From Aurifilum marmelostoma (taxonomy: Eukaryota > Ascomycota > Sordariomycetes > Diaporthales > Cryphonectriaceae), in NCBI GenBank assembly GCA_027559495.1, contig JAMXSV010000026.1, positions 248,001 to 312,000 of the forward strand: a DNA stretch of 64,000 nt, written 5' to 3'. The translations under genes and the position numbers were made by a program. Below the pieces are notes generated by a model. The model made no database searches and was not told the origin of the DNA. It saw only the letters and a list, made by a program, of their open reading frames with translations. Below are positions 11,564 through 21,950 of the stretch, in pieces (position 1 is the stretch's first letter; each line of letters starts with the position of its first letter).

Positions 11564-13157
11564 ATGGCCTTTACCAAGTCCAGCTTTGTCGGGGCTCTCC
11601 TCCTCTCTCTCCTGTCAACTCCCGTCTATTCTGCCCCTACGGAATTACTTCCCAGGGCATCCTCCTCGACGAATTCCTCTTCCACCACGTCCGCGACTAG
11701 TGTTCCGCTTAGGCCCGTCACAAACAAACACAGCAGCAATGGATTCTACACGGCAGGCCGGAACGTGGTGCCCAAGAAGAACCTGAGCCTGGCATGGCAG
11801 ACCCCCAGCAATGACAGCGCCGTCTCTGTGGGCGTGACCATGCAGAACTCTGCTGTTGTGCTCGAGGACGTCGAGGACGTGACCGCAGTGGACTGCACCG
11901 GGCAGAGCTCTGTGGCTGTCACCTTCAACAACACCGAGGCCTACTCCGAGGCGCTCTCGGAGTGGAGCGCCATGAACAGCAGCTTTGTGATGATCACCAA
12001 CCACCTGGGCGACTGTGATTCCGAGCTGGAGCGGTCCTTTTTTGTGACTGATGCTGATGCCCTCACTGGTTTTGAGTCCAATCTGACAATTGTGGCTCTG
12101 GCGGAGAAGAGTGATCTCGTTGGAACTGCGAGTGAGTTCTGCCACCTTTATCCACAGGCATCATCTTCAGAGACTGACACCTGCATCCCCAGGCTCAACC
12201 GAGATTGATTTCACCAGTGGATCAAAGTCTCTGGATAAGCGTGGAATCAGCTGGAACGACGACGGTGTGACCATCGCCTACAGCTACTCCATTCCTTCCG
12301 ACCAGACGATCGTGGACACAGACTATGTCAAGGTAGTCGTGAACGAGGCCAGCGTCAACAACTCGGTCCAGTACTCGGGCCACGCAAAGTGGGAGCTGTT
12401 CAAGGGCGTGACCGAGTTCTACATCGACATTGACAAGTCCGTTTATCACTATGCGGACCTGGAGGTTACGATCAAGGATTCGTGGTCCGACAGCTGGACG
12501 TGGTCGCCGGATGCCCTGAGCTACTCTGTCCTCGACGTGCCCGGTATTATCTCTCTCGGTCCTTCTGCGGGAATCAGCTTTGGTGCCTCGGTCACCGCCG
12601 CCGCCGCCGGCACCGTCACTGGTGAATTCACGTCGCAGATGCCCGACGGTACAATTCACATGGATTTCAAGGACTGGGACTCGTCTTGTAAGCTGCTTTC
12701 CAGGATTCTCAAAATCTTCTCCGTTTGAACTCTTGAGAAAAGATCCTCAAAAGGCTGACTGATGTTGGATACAACAAATCTAGACTCCAGCGGCTGGGAG
12801 ACAGAGCACGATGCCACCTTCAACGTCACCGAGGACGTCTCCATCACCCTGAAGCCCTACATCGACTTCACCGTCGAGTTCGCCTGCAAGCTCTTCGACG
12901 GCCTGATCGACCTCAGCACCGGCGTCAAGGCCGAGCCCTCGTTCCCCTTCGTCACGACCGCCACCGCCACGCAGGCCATCAACACGACCTCTGGCAGCGT
13001 GACCTACCCCAACACCACCAGCAGCACCGCCTGTGCCAACGGGCTGAGCGAGTCCATCTCTTTTGACTTTGACGTTATCGCTTTCGCCACGGAATGGATC
13101 GACATCACGCTGTATGAATACGAGGTCGGTATCTGGGATGGATGCCTCAACTGGTAA
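11564..13157 (+). CDS. Secreted protein, DUF7029-like N-terminal plus DUF7223-like C-terminal region
   Basis: Exons are 11564-12131, 12193-12687 and 12784-13157 (478 residues). The introns gtgagt...cccag and gtaagc...tctag keep phase. The start is the Met before a clean signal peptide ending near PVYSA; an upstream in-frame non-ATG extension was ignored. Residues about 60-185 contain VVLEDVEDVTAVDC, VTFNN, FVMITNHLGDCDSELERSFF, the pattern I associate with DUF7029. A Lys-Arg pair at 205-206 (SLDKRGISW) could be a Kex2 cleavage site. The second half (GIISLGPSAGISFG, then a beta-rich segment ending DGCLNW) resembles DUF7223. There are many N-x-S/T glycosylation sequons. Secretion to the wall or medium is an inference; the function of these families is unknown to me. 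Coding signal and splice phases are strong, while the domain names come from memory. Confidence 0.85.
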
Positions 13158-14301
13158 TTATGATTAGAGTAGACATCGGGCCATGATTAGCATGGAACAG
13201 AGTTTTGTATGCCTTTGGCGCCTGGGCTCAGGATATTGCGATGACTTTGCGTGGATGTAGAGGGCAAAAGGTCCTGTGAGGAAAAGGATGGAAGGAAAGA
13301 AAAGTGTTTTGGAACGGGAAATAATTACAATATAGTCCAAAATGTATGCGTTGAGAAAGGCCACCTCAAAATGGCAGCAATTTATAAACAACTCTTGTGG
13401 ATTTTGTTTCGTTTCCTACGTGGATCTGCCTGAGCCAAAGATACCTAGAAAAGGATACGAAATCGTGAAGAAAGGGAATGCAAAGACAGACGCCAGCCTG
13501 CATGTTTGTGGGCGGCTCAGGTCGACGACCACATTTCTCCCGATCATGTCAATGAAATCAATTCTTGAGGATCATGAGAATATCATGAATAGCCAATGAG
13601 GAACCAAAATTAAAGGAAAGAAGAAAAGTGGAACAGTGAAAGAGGTAGAAAAAAGAACAAACCACAGGCCGGAAAAGGAATAAAAAAAAAACGATAGCGT
13701 ATCACCCAAGGCGATCCCGAGAGAACCAGATCCAGCACTCGAAATGTATTTTTTCTTTTCATATAAAAGTGAAAACAAGGGATCTTGTAGGCCTTTCGTA
13801 TGTTGACCGTTTCTGGGGGGGGGGGGGTTCCGTGGAAAATAGTGATGATACACATCATGTTAGTAAACGTATGGTCACAACTGTAGTATATTATGAACGA
13901 GCAGCTGATGAGAACAAACTCATTTGCCAAAAACATGTATTGAACCATCCTGGCAATGATTTGTTGGCAGTAGTAACTTGGTCGTCAATAACAGGACCCG
14001 GACGGGACTGAATGCTCCCCACGGCACATGGATGAGATTACGTATAAGTAGTATTATGCATTGCAGACCCGCTGTTCGGGCCATGGCAGCTTTGCAATTG
14101 GGTATGTATGTTCTTCAAGAGCGCCGCGAGAGGCTGCTTCTATAATACTGTGGCGTCCTGCTGCCTCGATTCCAGACACTCTCATGCCGTCTTGACCTCT
14201 CCCACCTCAATACAAGCTCCCGCACATCCATCCGATGGCCATCTCCCAAGAAAGTTGAGTCAACTAAATAGTTGTGTTGGAGTATTCCATTCCCTCTTGA
14301 A
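13158..14301. other. Intergenic between convergent DUF7029-like and 8-Cys protein genes
   Basis: About 1.1 kb of A/T-rich 3' flanks. It contains a G13 run (13815-13827). No supported gene. Confidence 0.6.
13815..13827 (+). repeat. G13 homopolymer
   Basis: Thirteen consecutive G in the non-coding gap between two convergent genes. Confidence 0.85.
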
Positions 14302-14944
14302 TTAGTTGGGGCGGGTGAGCGTGGCGTTGCAGGTGTAGCCATAGTCGCTGTAAATTTGTCAGTTTACAAAGTCCATGCGTGGGTCGGTCAGCCCAACTCA
14401 TGCTGGGTGAAGGGTTAATCACTGACCTGTTGGCGACGTATGACAGCTGGCAGGTGGACGCGCACGATGAAGCACACTCCTCAGTATCCTCGGCGGGTGG
14501 CCTACATAAGCAAGCACCAGTTAGTACTTGTGAAGATGAAGGTTGTTGGCCCGTCTCTCGTCGTGATAATGGCAAGCCAGGAAAGGCGTCTGCCAGAGGG
14601 CGCCTGTCCAACAAACAGGTCCTGTCAAGCACGTACATGAAAACGCTGGCCTGGCATGATGCACCGGCGTTGATGCACTTGTAGTTGGTGGCCACAGTAT
14701 CGCAGACAGGGCACCACCTCTGGTACTCGATGAGGGACTGCGGCACGGGCGCGATAGGGAAGCGGGCCACGAGGGCGCTGGCAGCACCGGCAAGGGCGAG
14801 GATCACTGCGTTGGTCTAATACATGACGATGAGGAGAAAAGGTTCCTGTCAGCTTTGTCTGTGATGACCAAGTCGGAGCATGTTGTTGAGATTCACACGT
14901 GTATGAGTTGAGTGTGTGTTCGAGGCAGTTTGACGCACCTTCAT
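14302..14944 (-). CDS. Small secreted cysteine-rich protein (101 aa, 8 Cys), effector-like candidate
   Basis: Four exons: 14939-14944 (only Met-Lys), 14637-14815, 14501-14427 (descending) and 14347-14302. The donors gtgcgt, gtacgt, gtcagt and the acceptors ttag, gtag, acag give one frame totalling 306 nt. Residues 1-19 form a signal peptide (hydrophobic ILALAGAASALVA). The mature part has Cys at 37, 40, 49, 56, 71, 75, 79 and 93, an even number fitting four disulphides, with spacing C-x2-C-x8-C-x6-C-x14-C-x3-C-x3-C-x13-C. One sequon (NAT) lies near the C-terminus. The spacing is not the CFEM, hydrophobin or LysM pattern, and I recognise no family. Small size, secretion and Cys content are typical of fungal effectors or antimicrobial proteins, but that role is only inferred. 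The six-base first exon is the least certain part; without it no in-frame ATG precedes the signal sequence. Confidence 0.7.
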
Positions 14945-16691
14945 CTTGAAAAAAGAATTAATACCGTGTGGAATATTGAACCAGAGAGGAAACCCGAAAA
15001 ACAAGAGACTGTATGATGAACAATGAACGAGAGGAAAAGGGTTGAGGAGCCGAAAGGGACGAGGAGAAAAAGGAATGAATGTACCAGAGACCGCCTTGTT
15101 GGGTGATATAAATCTATAAGTGACTGTACATACAGTACCACACAGGAGGCTCCTCCTGTAGGTGCCTGGCTGTTCCCGCGCAGGGAGTGCCTGAAAGAAG
15201 GATGTACATATTAAGATTGACTTCCTGGCATAGCCGCTCAGGCCCGCCAATGCGACTCAGGGGCGGATCGTTGTATCCACAGCGTAGGAAGAAAAGAGAG
15301 AGGGAAAAAAAAGGAAAAAAAGAAAAACAAAGCCTTGATGTCATCCATTGCGGGCAGACACTGGCTGGACTCCCCTGACAGCTGGTGATCATTGATTAGG
15401 GGCAATCCAAGATGTGCGAATCACAATTTACCAAGCGCTGCAGGAGAGCCACCACAGGGATGATCCAGAAGAAATTCCTCTTGCTTTTTTGTCTGTCCGC
15501 CCCACGGGCCCCCCTGAGGACCTACATAGTACGTACCATCATAGTACTATGTATACAGACTTGACTGAGTGATCCTGGCGCCTCTTTTTTTGACGGATGC
15601 ATGCATGAATTTAAAGTACGCAGTAGCGAGCTGCGGTCATATGTCGCACATTGGAAACTAGATGACCATTTTAATTTATGTCTTTGTTCATAAATCCGTT
15701 TCTACCTGCCTGCCTGCCTGCCTGCCTATTTCCCATCACGTCTCACTCGGGCGAGAAAAAAACAAATGGTGAGACACGGCCCATGGCATGGCGGTGTACA
15801 GACGGGGCGCACAAAAGAAGCAGATACGAGCAGAGGCCTGAGCAGATACAGCCAACCTACAGCCGAAATCCGCTTGCCTGCATTGTAATCAGAGACGAGC
15901 AAGAAAAAAGGAAGCAGAACACATACAATCCTTCAGATTGATATGGCATCTGTTCCGCGGTAATGACCGTAAAGGGCCCGGGTCTATGAGGATCCTGGGC
16001 GGCCTCGTTTCGAGAGATCCAGATATTGCTTTCTCTGTGTTGTCCTGGCACAGGCACGACAGGGTACCCATCAAGGAGGGGGGGGGGCAGAGAGGGGACA
16101 GTCAGTCCTGTCGACGACGAGTCTTTGGGCGAGCAACGGCTTGGCGAAAAGCGACAAACCCGCGTCTTGAAACATTAGTGGATCAACAACAGCCAACGGA
16201 TCCTCTTCGGGCCTGCAGGATAGACCTAAGTGGACCGATCAGACTGCAACGCACGCTGGGGTGGTTAGCCATGCGCCATGCGCCATAGTAGCTCGTCCGT
16301 CCGCTGTTTTTTTCCATCTGAGTCTGTTTCTCCTGTCTCACGCCGGCAAAAGGCTGGTTCCGATGTTCTCTGCCTGTTTAAGCCACGCCAAGGTCCGTTG
16401 ATACATGGCATTGCTTTTTGTAAATCGCCACTCGGAAGTGGTGGGTATTATATCTTTCCATCCAGCGGAGTATTGACTTCCACGTCACAAATGACTCTCT
16501 CGTTCCAAGATCCAAAAAAAAAAAAAATCCTCCCTAGTGCTGCAAATCATTTCTGGAGACTTCTTTCTTTGCCCTTTCTCAGGATGAATGAGTGTAGTGT
16601 TGTAGTACATGTAAGATTAATGGTATTGATACAAAGAGCGAATCTCGCATAGCGCCCGGCCCCAGCCTACGAACCTGCGGTAAGATTTTAC
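14945..16691. other. Intergenic between the 8-Cys gene and the Zn2Cys6 regulator
   Basis: 1.7 kb. It holds a minus-strand TATA-like stretch around 15100-15115, purine-rich tracts (15285-15335), a CCTG microsatellite (15705-15727), a G10 run (16078-16087) and an A13 run near 16514. No supported gene. Confidence 0.6.
15705..15727 (+). repeat. (CCTG)n microsatellite
   Basis: Five and three-quarter tandem CCTG units in intergenic sequence. Confidence 0.85.
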
Positions 16692-19445
16692 CTAAAAGTT
16701 CATAGAATCCCACGGGACAAAGATAGCTGAGAGCCATGGGTCGTCTCCAAAATTCGTCAGGAAGGCGTCCTGTATATCCTGCGTCGATCCCTGGAGATCT
16801 GCGCCACCTGCAGCCATGGCAGAGACTTGCTCGATGCCCGTGCTGCCCAGAGGATCAAGGTTCTGTGTGGACAAACGTCGCAAATTAGTGTCCGCCTCGA
16901 GTGGATTGGGATCCCATATCAATCTATGGAAGATAAACCTCCGGGAGACGGGGGCAGTAGGCGGGGAAAATGCTCTGGTGGATCGATATTCACGGCTGCA
17001 CGTACTGGGAAATCTTTCTTGATCCCTTGCTTGATCAATCTCATCACCTTTGCTGCTTTGGACCAGGCTGTGATGATTATCGTCAGCTAACATCCACAAG
17101 ATACAATACTGATATCTCAAAGACAGGAATCAACTTACTGCTACCTTCTTCGCCATCTTCGAGAATGGGGATCGTCGAGACTGTCGACTCCATCTGTTCT
17201 GAAATGTGATCCAGCAGCGAAAAGAGATGGAGCCTGCTCCTCGCCTCGGCCGGGTCCCACCCAGGTATGCTGTCGAGCGTGCTCAGCCGGAAGAGCGAGA
17301 CGATCACGTGCAGAAGCTGGATGAAGGTGGTGAGGGTGACGCCCATGAACTGAGGAGGTGGTATCCTGTCCCAGGTCTGAAAGAAGTTCTCGACGGATTT
17401 GAGGCACTTCTGCAGGGCGTCAAGGCGCTTGATGATGTCCACATTGTCTGATGAGGGATCGAAGTTGGAGGCGAGGTCATGAACTGCGATTTCCGTGCCG
17501 TATAGAGACAGCAAGACTGGCTCTGTTTTTCACACCCACAGATCAGTCGCAGTCAGCAACACGGTCCCGACGAATATGCACGAGTAGGAGAAGACATGAA
17601 AGCTAGGAAGAGGCCGCAAGATTGACTCAATACGGCGGGAAGAAATGGATGAGGGACTGACCATGCTGCATCAGGCTTGCCGGGAGCGTTCGCCAGATGT
17701 CGTCTAACTGGGCGCTCAACGAATGATGAAAGTACATGGGTATACGGGTCTCCCCAGCACGGAGGGCCTGTTGAATGGAGAGATCTGCCATCTGCTGGCC
17801 CACGAGGGCACAGCGCACCTGTACGGCGAGGATGCCGTCGCCCTCCCACTCTGGTCGTTCCAAGATGGCCCGCAGACAGTGTTCCATAAAGGGTGTCCAG
17901 CGGATGGCGTTCTCTTTCCTGACCATTTGAGAGCACCTGGAGTCGAGAAAGGGAAAAAAAGGGGGGGGGAGGATCAGCCCGCTGAGTTCTTGCAACTCAC
18001 ACTCAACATTTCACATGGGATGTCATGCACTTACATGCTCGTCCATACGTAAAAGGCCAAGATAGTCCTGCGTTCTTCCATGGTGCGGGGTGTATTCTGC
18101 CCGGGGGTATGCTTGCATGGCATTTTCGGAAGCCAGAACTTCTTGACATAGGTGTATGCCGTCTCTCCATTCATGCTCATAAACCCCAGGTCCTGCGCCA
18201 TGGCGAGCCCCATATTGGTGTAGAGCGACAGCCAGGGCTTGTCGGTCTTGTGACAATGAGGCCACTGCATAAACACCAGCAGGCCCTGCAGCAGGTCGAG
18301 GTTCCTGTCGAGCTCGATCACCATCTTGTTGGCGATGGCCTGCCTCAGCCTGTCTCCCAGGGCATAGGCCTCCCTCATGGAGCGGGAAGCACATGCCATG
18401 ATGCTGAGCCACAGAAAAGGATGTGTCCGTCGAAGATCCTTGGCGGTCAGGGACGGGGGCAGATAGACTATGGGACAGAACCGCACCATGTCCTTCCGGA
18501 ACAGGGCCAGGTTTGCTTCCGCAACGTCGTCGGCGATGGGGTCTGCAAGACATTCATGAGCACATGTCAAGCACTGCAGGGACGGATGAGTTTGCCTCCC
18601 TCTGGAGAGGGAAGCGGAAGAAGAAAAGGAGTCAAGCATACAGTCATATTCATAACCACCGCTTGAGCTCGATGGACTCGTTGGGTTCGTCGCATATGTC
18701 TCGCCAGAAGCAGGCCCTACAGGGCTCTCATTAGGCGTCGACACGGATGACAAGGACGGACCAGTAGGCGGCCCAGCCAAGGCACGATCCTCAGATCTCG
18801 TGGGAAATGGCTGAGCCGCCTTGTCGGGAGACCTGATATTGGTCTGTAGCCTGATCAGAGAGACCAGGTCGTCCAGCTTCTCCTCGAGGTGGGCCGTTCT
18901 CGAGGACGGGGTTTTTCTTGGATTTCGCTTCCGATTTGGAATTGACGGGTTACATTCCTTTCTAAGCCGGAAGCACCTAGAGTTCACAACGTAATATTCC
19001 CGAGTCAGACCAAATAATATGATGGGCAATTGGTTCAGATAGAAGTAGCAAAGGTTTATACTTTGAAGATCTGCAAGGTTGCGGGGGGGGGGGGGAGTGG
19101 TGAGCTGGAGGGGACTGCACACTGGCAGCGTTGCCTATTGCTTCTCAGATAGCACCAGTATCGATCCTCCTAGGAGCTAATGTTCATAAGAAGAAAAGGC
19201 CAAGACTAACACATGGCTTATCCCACCTTGTCCCCTTACAATAGCAAAGAGAGAGAGACGGTGTGTGTGTGTGTTAGATAACAGACTTACCGCTCACAGG
19301 CTCCTCCAACATCCCGGTGTATACATTTACATTTCGCCTTGGCACAGTTGGTACACGCATGTCCATAAGGAGCAGGCGTGCCCACAGGCCTGTGTGCGTC
19401 GACTGATGTAGGTGGCTTCCCTATGCCCCGACTAGACGACTGCAT
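16692..19445 (-). CDS. Zn2Cys6 (Gal4-type) fungal transcription factor
   Basis: Seven exons in phase: 19291-19445, 18642-18976, 18035-18542, 17662-17936, 17139-17522, 17006-17067 and 16692-16862, giving 629 residues. The DNA-binding cluster spans residues 31-60 and is interrupted by the first intron (314 nt): C31-x2-C34-x6-C41-x8-C50-x2-C53-x6-C60. A basic linker (NRKRNPRK) and a coiled segment (LEEKLDDLVSLIRLQ) suggest dimerisation. The middle region from YPIADDVAEANLALF onward is the usual fungal regulatory domain, and the end DDPWLSAIFVPWDSMNF is a typical acidic/hydrophobic C-terminus of this class. The start is the Met at 19445, the only one shortly before the cluster. Targets cannot be read from sequence. 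Neighbours are secreted-protein genes on both sides, but control of them is unproven. Confidence 0.88.
19261..19274 (+). repeat. (GT)7 microsatellite in first intron of the regulator gene
   Basis: Seven GT units lie just inside the long intron that splits the zinc cluster. A G13 run (19083-19095) lies in the same intron. Confidence 0.8.
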
Positions 19446-20874
19446 GGCGAGACTTGTCTTCCGCCTTTGTGGCGCTCGCCTCACTGTGCGGCTCGAAGCC
19501 CCCGTGAGTGGGACTCTGCTCTGTCTTGGTGGTGTTGCAACGGTAGACTCTCGGCGGCGGAAACCGGAACCGGGACAGGCGCAAAATCCTGACGGCGAAT
19601 AAGTCAAAAGGCTATATTGATGGGTGGCACGCAATGACCAAGTCAAATTCGCGATCTTTACATGGATGAACAGAGTCGGGATGTCGTTGGCGCAACACAG
19701 ACGAGTTCCAAAAACTGTATATCGGAACGTCCGACTGGAGGAGATGGGAGAAAGAAAGGCCCTGCACACACGTCTGAAATCCGTGTCAAGAGACAAGTGA
19801 CGGGCTCACTCTGCTGGGAGAGTGAGAGAGAGGGATGGGAGAGTATGCCTGAGCTGAAGCGGGAGCGGAGTCCAGTTAATCCCGCGTCGGACCGTAATCA
19901 TGGGCATACAGCATCTGCGGGTGAAATACGGGATGTTCGATGAGTCCGAAGTCCGAAGTCCGCCCTCGTCAATGTCAGCCTGTCAGCCAATATAAGGTTT
20001 TCTTCCTTGAGCAAATCAATCCATCTTATGATCTAGTAAGCTGAGGATTCACTATGCCCAGGTTGTTTTTTCCCTTCTCTCTTGAGGACAAACAGCATTG
20101 ATGCATACCCAGATGCTGTTGTAGGTACTGGTTCGAAATAAAAAATATGGGTTGTTTCGGTGTCCGCGAGAGTACGGGCGAATCGTTCAGGTCATGATAT
20201 AATTAATTAGTTTAACAACCGTGTTGAGTACTTGTCGAGAGTTCAGCAAAGACGACCACATAGCCAACAACCTCAAGCTGTTCACAGTCTACAGAGAAGA
20301 TATTAATATTATGCAATCCTGGGCTGATGTTACAAGCTGACCACCGCTGGTGTTGAAACGGCACAATGAACACCCGGCGGCTGATTTCCCAGTGTCAGCT
20401 TGGGTCTGCAATTCGCCCATGTATGTATGCGACTTCGTAGGACATCTTTTGGTTCCTCTGTGATATAAAACTAGTACTCCATGTCAGCACAGAAGCCGCC
20501 CAAGAGTACCACAGTCAGCACTTTATTGGGCTCTGTGGCTGCAAGCACTCCACTCCAGGTCTGACGTATCCTCAGCCTTGTCCCGGTCGAGTCTAATCAC
20601 TGTCACATGGGATGTGTCCAATATAGAGATCCATAAGTATATATACTGCTCACAAATGAAGAGGCGACTCTGCTATAGATATACAATGTGATCGGATTGT
20701 AATGATCCATCAATTCACAGAAATAATGCACTCGCCCATCTCATCAGAACGGAATTGACAATTACCATGGAGAGAAGAAGAAAGAAGAAACCTCGTCCTT
20801 GGTTCCACATAAAGTGTAATACATATATACAAACCATCATACACAATTCCATACATACAAGTCATGACTACCGT
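19446..20874. other. Intergenic between the Zn2Cys6 regulator and the SMP-30-like gene
   Basis: 1.4 kb, becoming A/T-rich toward 20000-20870. It contains the regulator's promoter (minus) and the 3' flank of the SMP-30-like gene. The minus-strand frame continues open upstream of the chosen regulator start to about 19796 but lacks protein-like features. No other gene seen. Confidence 0.6.
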
Positions 20875-21950
20875 TTACAGCGTGATCTCGATGATCTGTC
20901 CGCTCTGGGCAGTCGTCGAATCTCCACGGGTGGTCATGTAGATGGTAGACCCGTCGCCCTTGAGCACGACCGAGGTGGGCCCGCCGACGAAGCTGGTGTC
21001 GTTGACGAGCACCGTCAGCTCGCCCGTGGTCAGGTCCACGGCAGACAGGTAGTAGGGGTCCTGCGCGCCGTAGGCGGTGGTGCCGTTGATCTGGAAGTCG
21101 TCCCAGTCGTCGTCGCCAACAAAGTCGGTGACGACCTCGACGTCGCCCGTGGCCGCGAGGGTGGTGCCGTCGTCGGCGATGGGGACGCTCCCCAGGATCT
21201 CGAGGGCCACGTTGGTGAAGTAGGCGTAGGAGCCGTCGGCGTTGAGCTTCAGGCCGTCGATGCCGATCGGGACGCTGGCGTTGGCCGGGGCCAGCATGTA
21301 GTCGCTCGAGACGGCCTTTGCGACGGAGCCCGTGTCGATGTCAACGCGCCAGAGGCAGCCCACACGGGAGTCGGCCACGACGAGGACGTGAGAGTTGGAG
21401 GGGGAGCGCAGCCATGCCGTTGAGCATGATGGCGTCAGGCCTGTAGGTAAGGACATATTAATAGGAATCTCACATTTTTAATCATAACTCAAAAAATGGG
21501 CAGCAATGGGAGAGGATCAAGGTCTTTTCATGAAATAAATACTGACAAGGTTGCGACGGTCTCAAGCACGGTGACGTTGGGGTTCTCCTGGGTGGCGCCG
21601 CTGAAGTCGACGGTGAAGATGGTCTCGTTGGTGTAGCTGTAGCTGCCCCGGACGCCTCCGATGACGGCAAACTTGTCGTCATCGACCTGGGCAATGCCGG
21701 TCAGGGCCGTGACCCCCGGAACGTAGCGGACAACCTCGGCCACGGGCTCGTCGGCGGTGGTGTCGATGGTGTACAGCTCAGGGCCCGTGAGGGTGGTGAA
21801 CAGGAGCTGGCCGTTGGAGCGCAGGATGCTGTTCTCGATGTCGACGTAGCTGGTGAAGTTGAAGATCTGCTTGGCGGTCTGGGCCAGCACAGAGCCTGTG
21901 AAGGACGAGACGGTCAGGGCCACGAGGGCCAGGCTGTTCTGAGAATGCAT
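20875..21950 (-). CDS. Secreted SMP-30/gluconolactonase-like six-bladed beta-propeller protein, with an apparent 1-nt frameshift
   Basis: Exons are 21547-21950 and 20875-21440; the intron gtcagt...ctacag joins TT to GCCTGAC, giving ETVATLPDAIMLNGM. A signal peptide covers residues 1-23 (ends GSVLAQ). Motifs of fungal SMP-30-like proteins are GIAQVDDDKFAVIGG, LNGM, VLVVADSRVGCLWRVD and PIGIDGLKLNADGSYAYFTN. The combined exon length is 970 nt, one too many. The frame changes at a G5 run (21400-21404 on plus), because PDAIMLNGMAAL is in one frame and SNSHVLVVADS in the next. Removing one base there gives 322 residues (removing two elsewhere cannot be excluded). The family binds divalent metal and hydrolyses lactones or esters, but the substrate is unknown. 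The extracellular location is inferred from the signal peptide. Confidence 0.82.

Noticed and set aside
20755..21423. 222-codon frame antisense to the SMP-30-like gene
   Set aside because: Shadow of a real gene, Val/Asp/Gly-rich with no motif.
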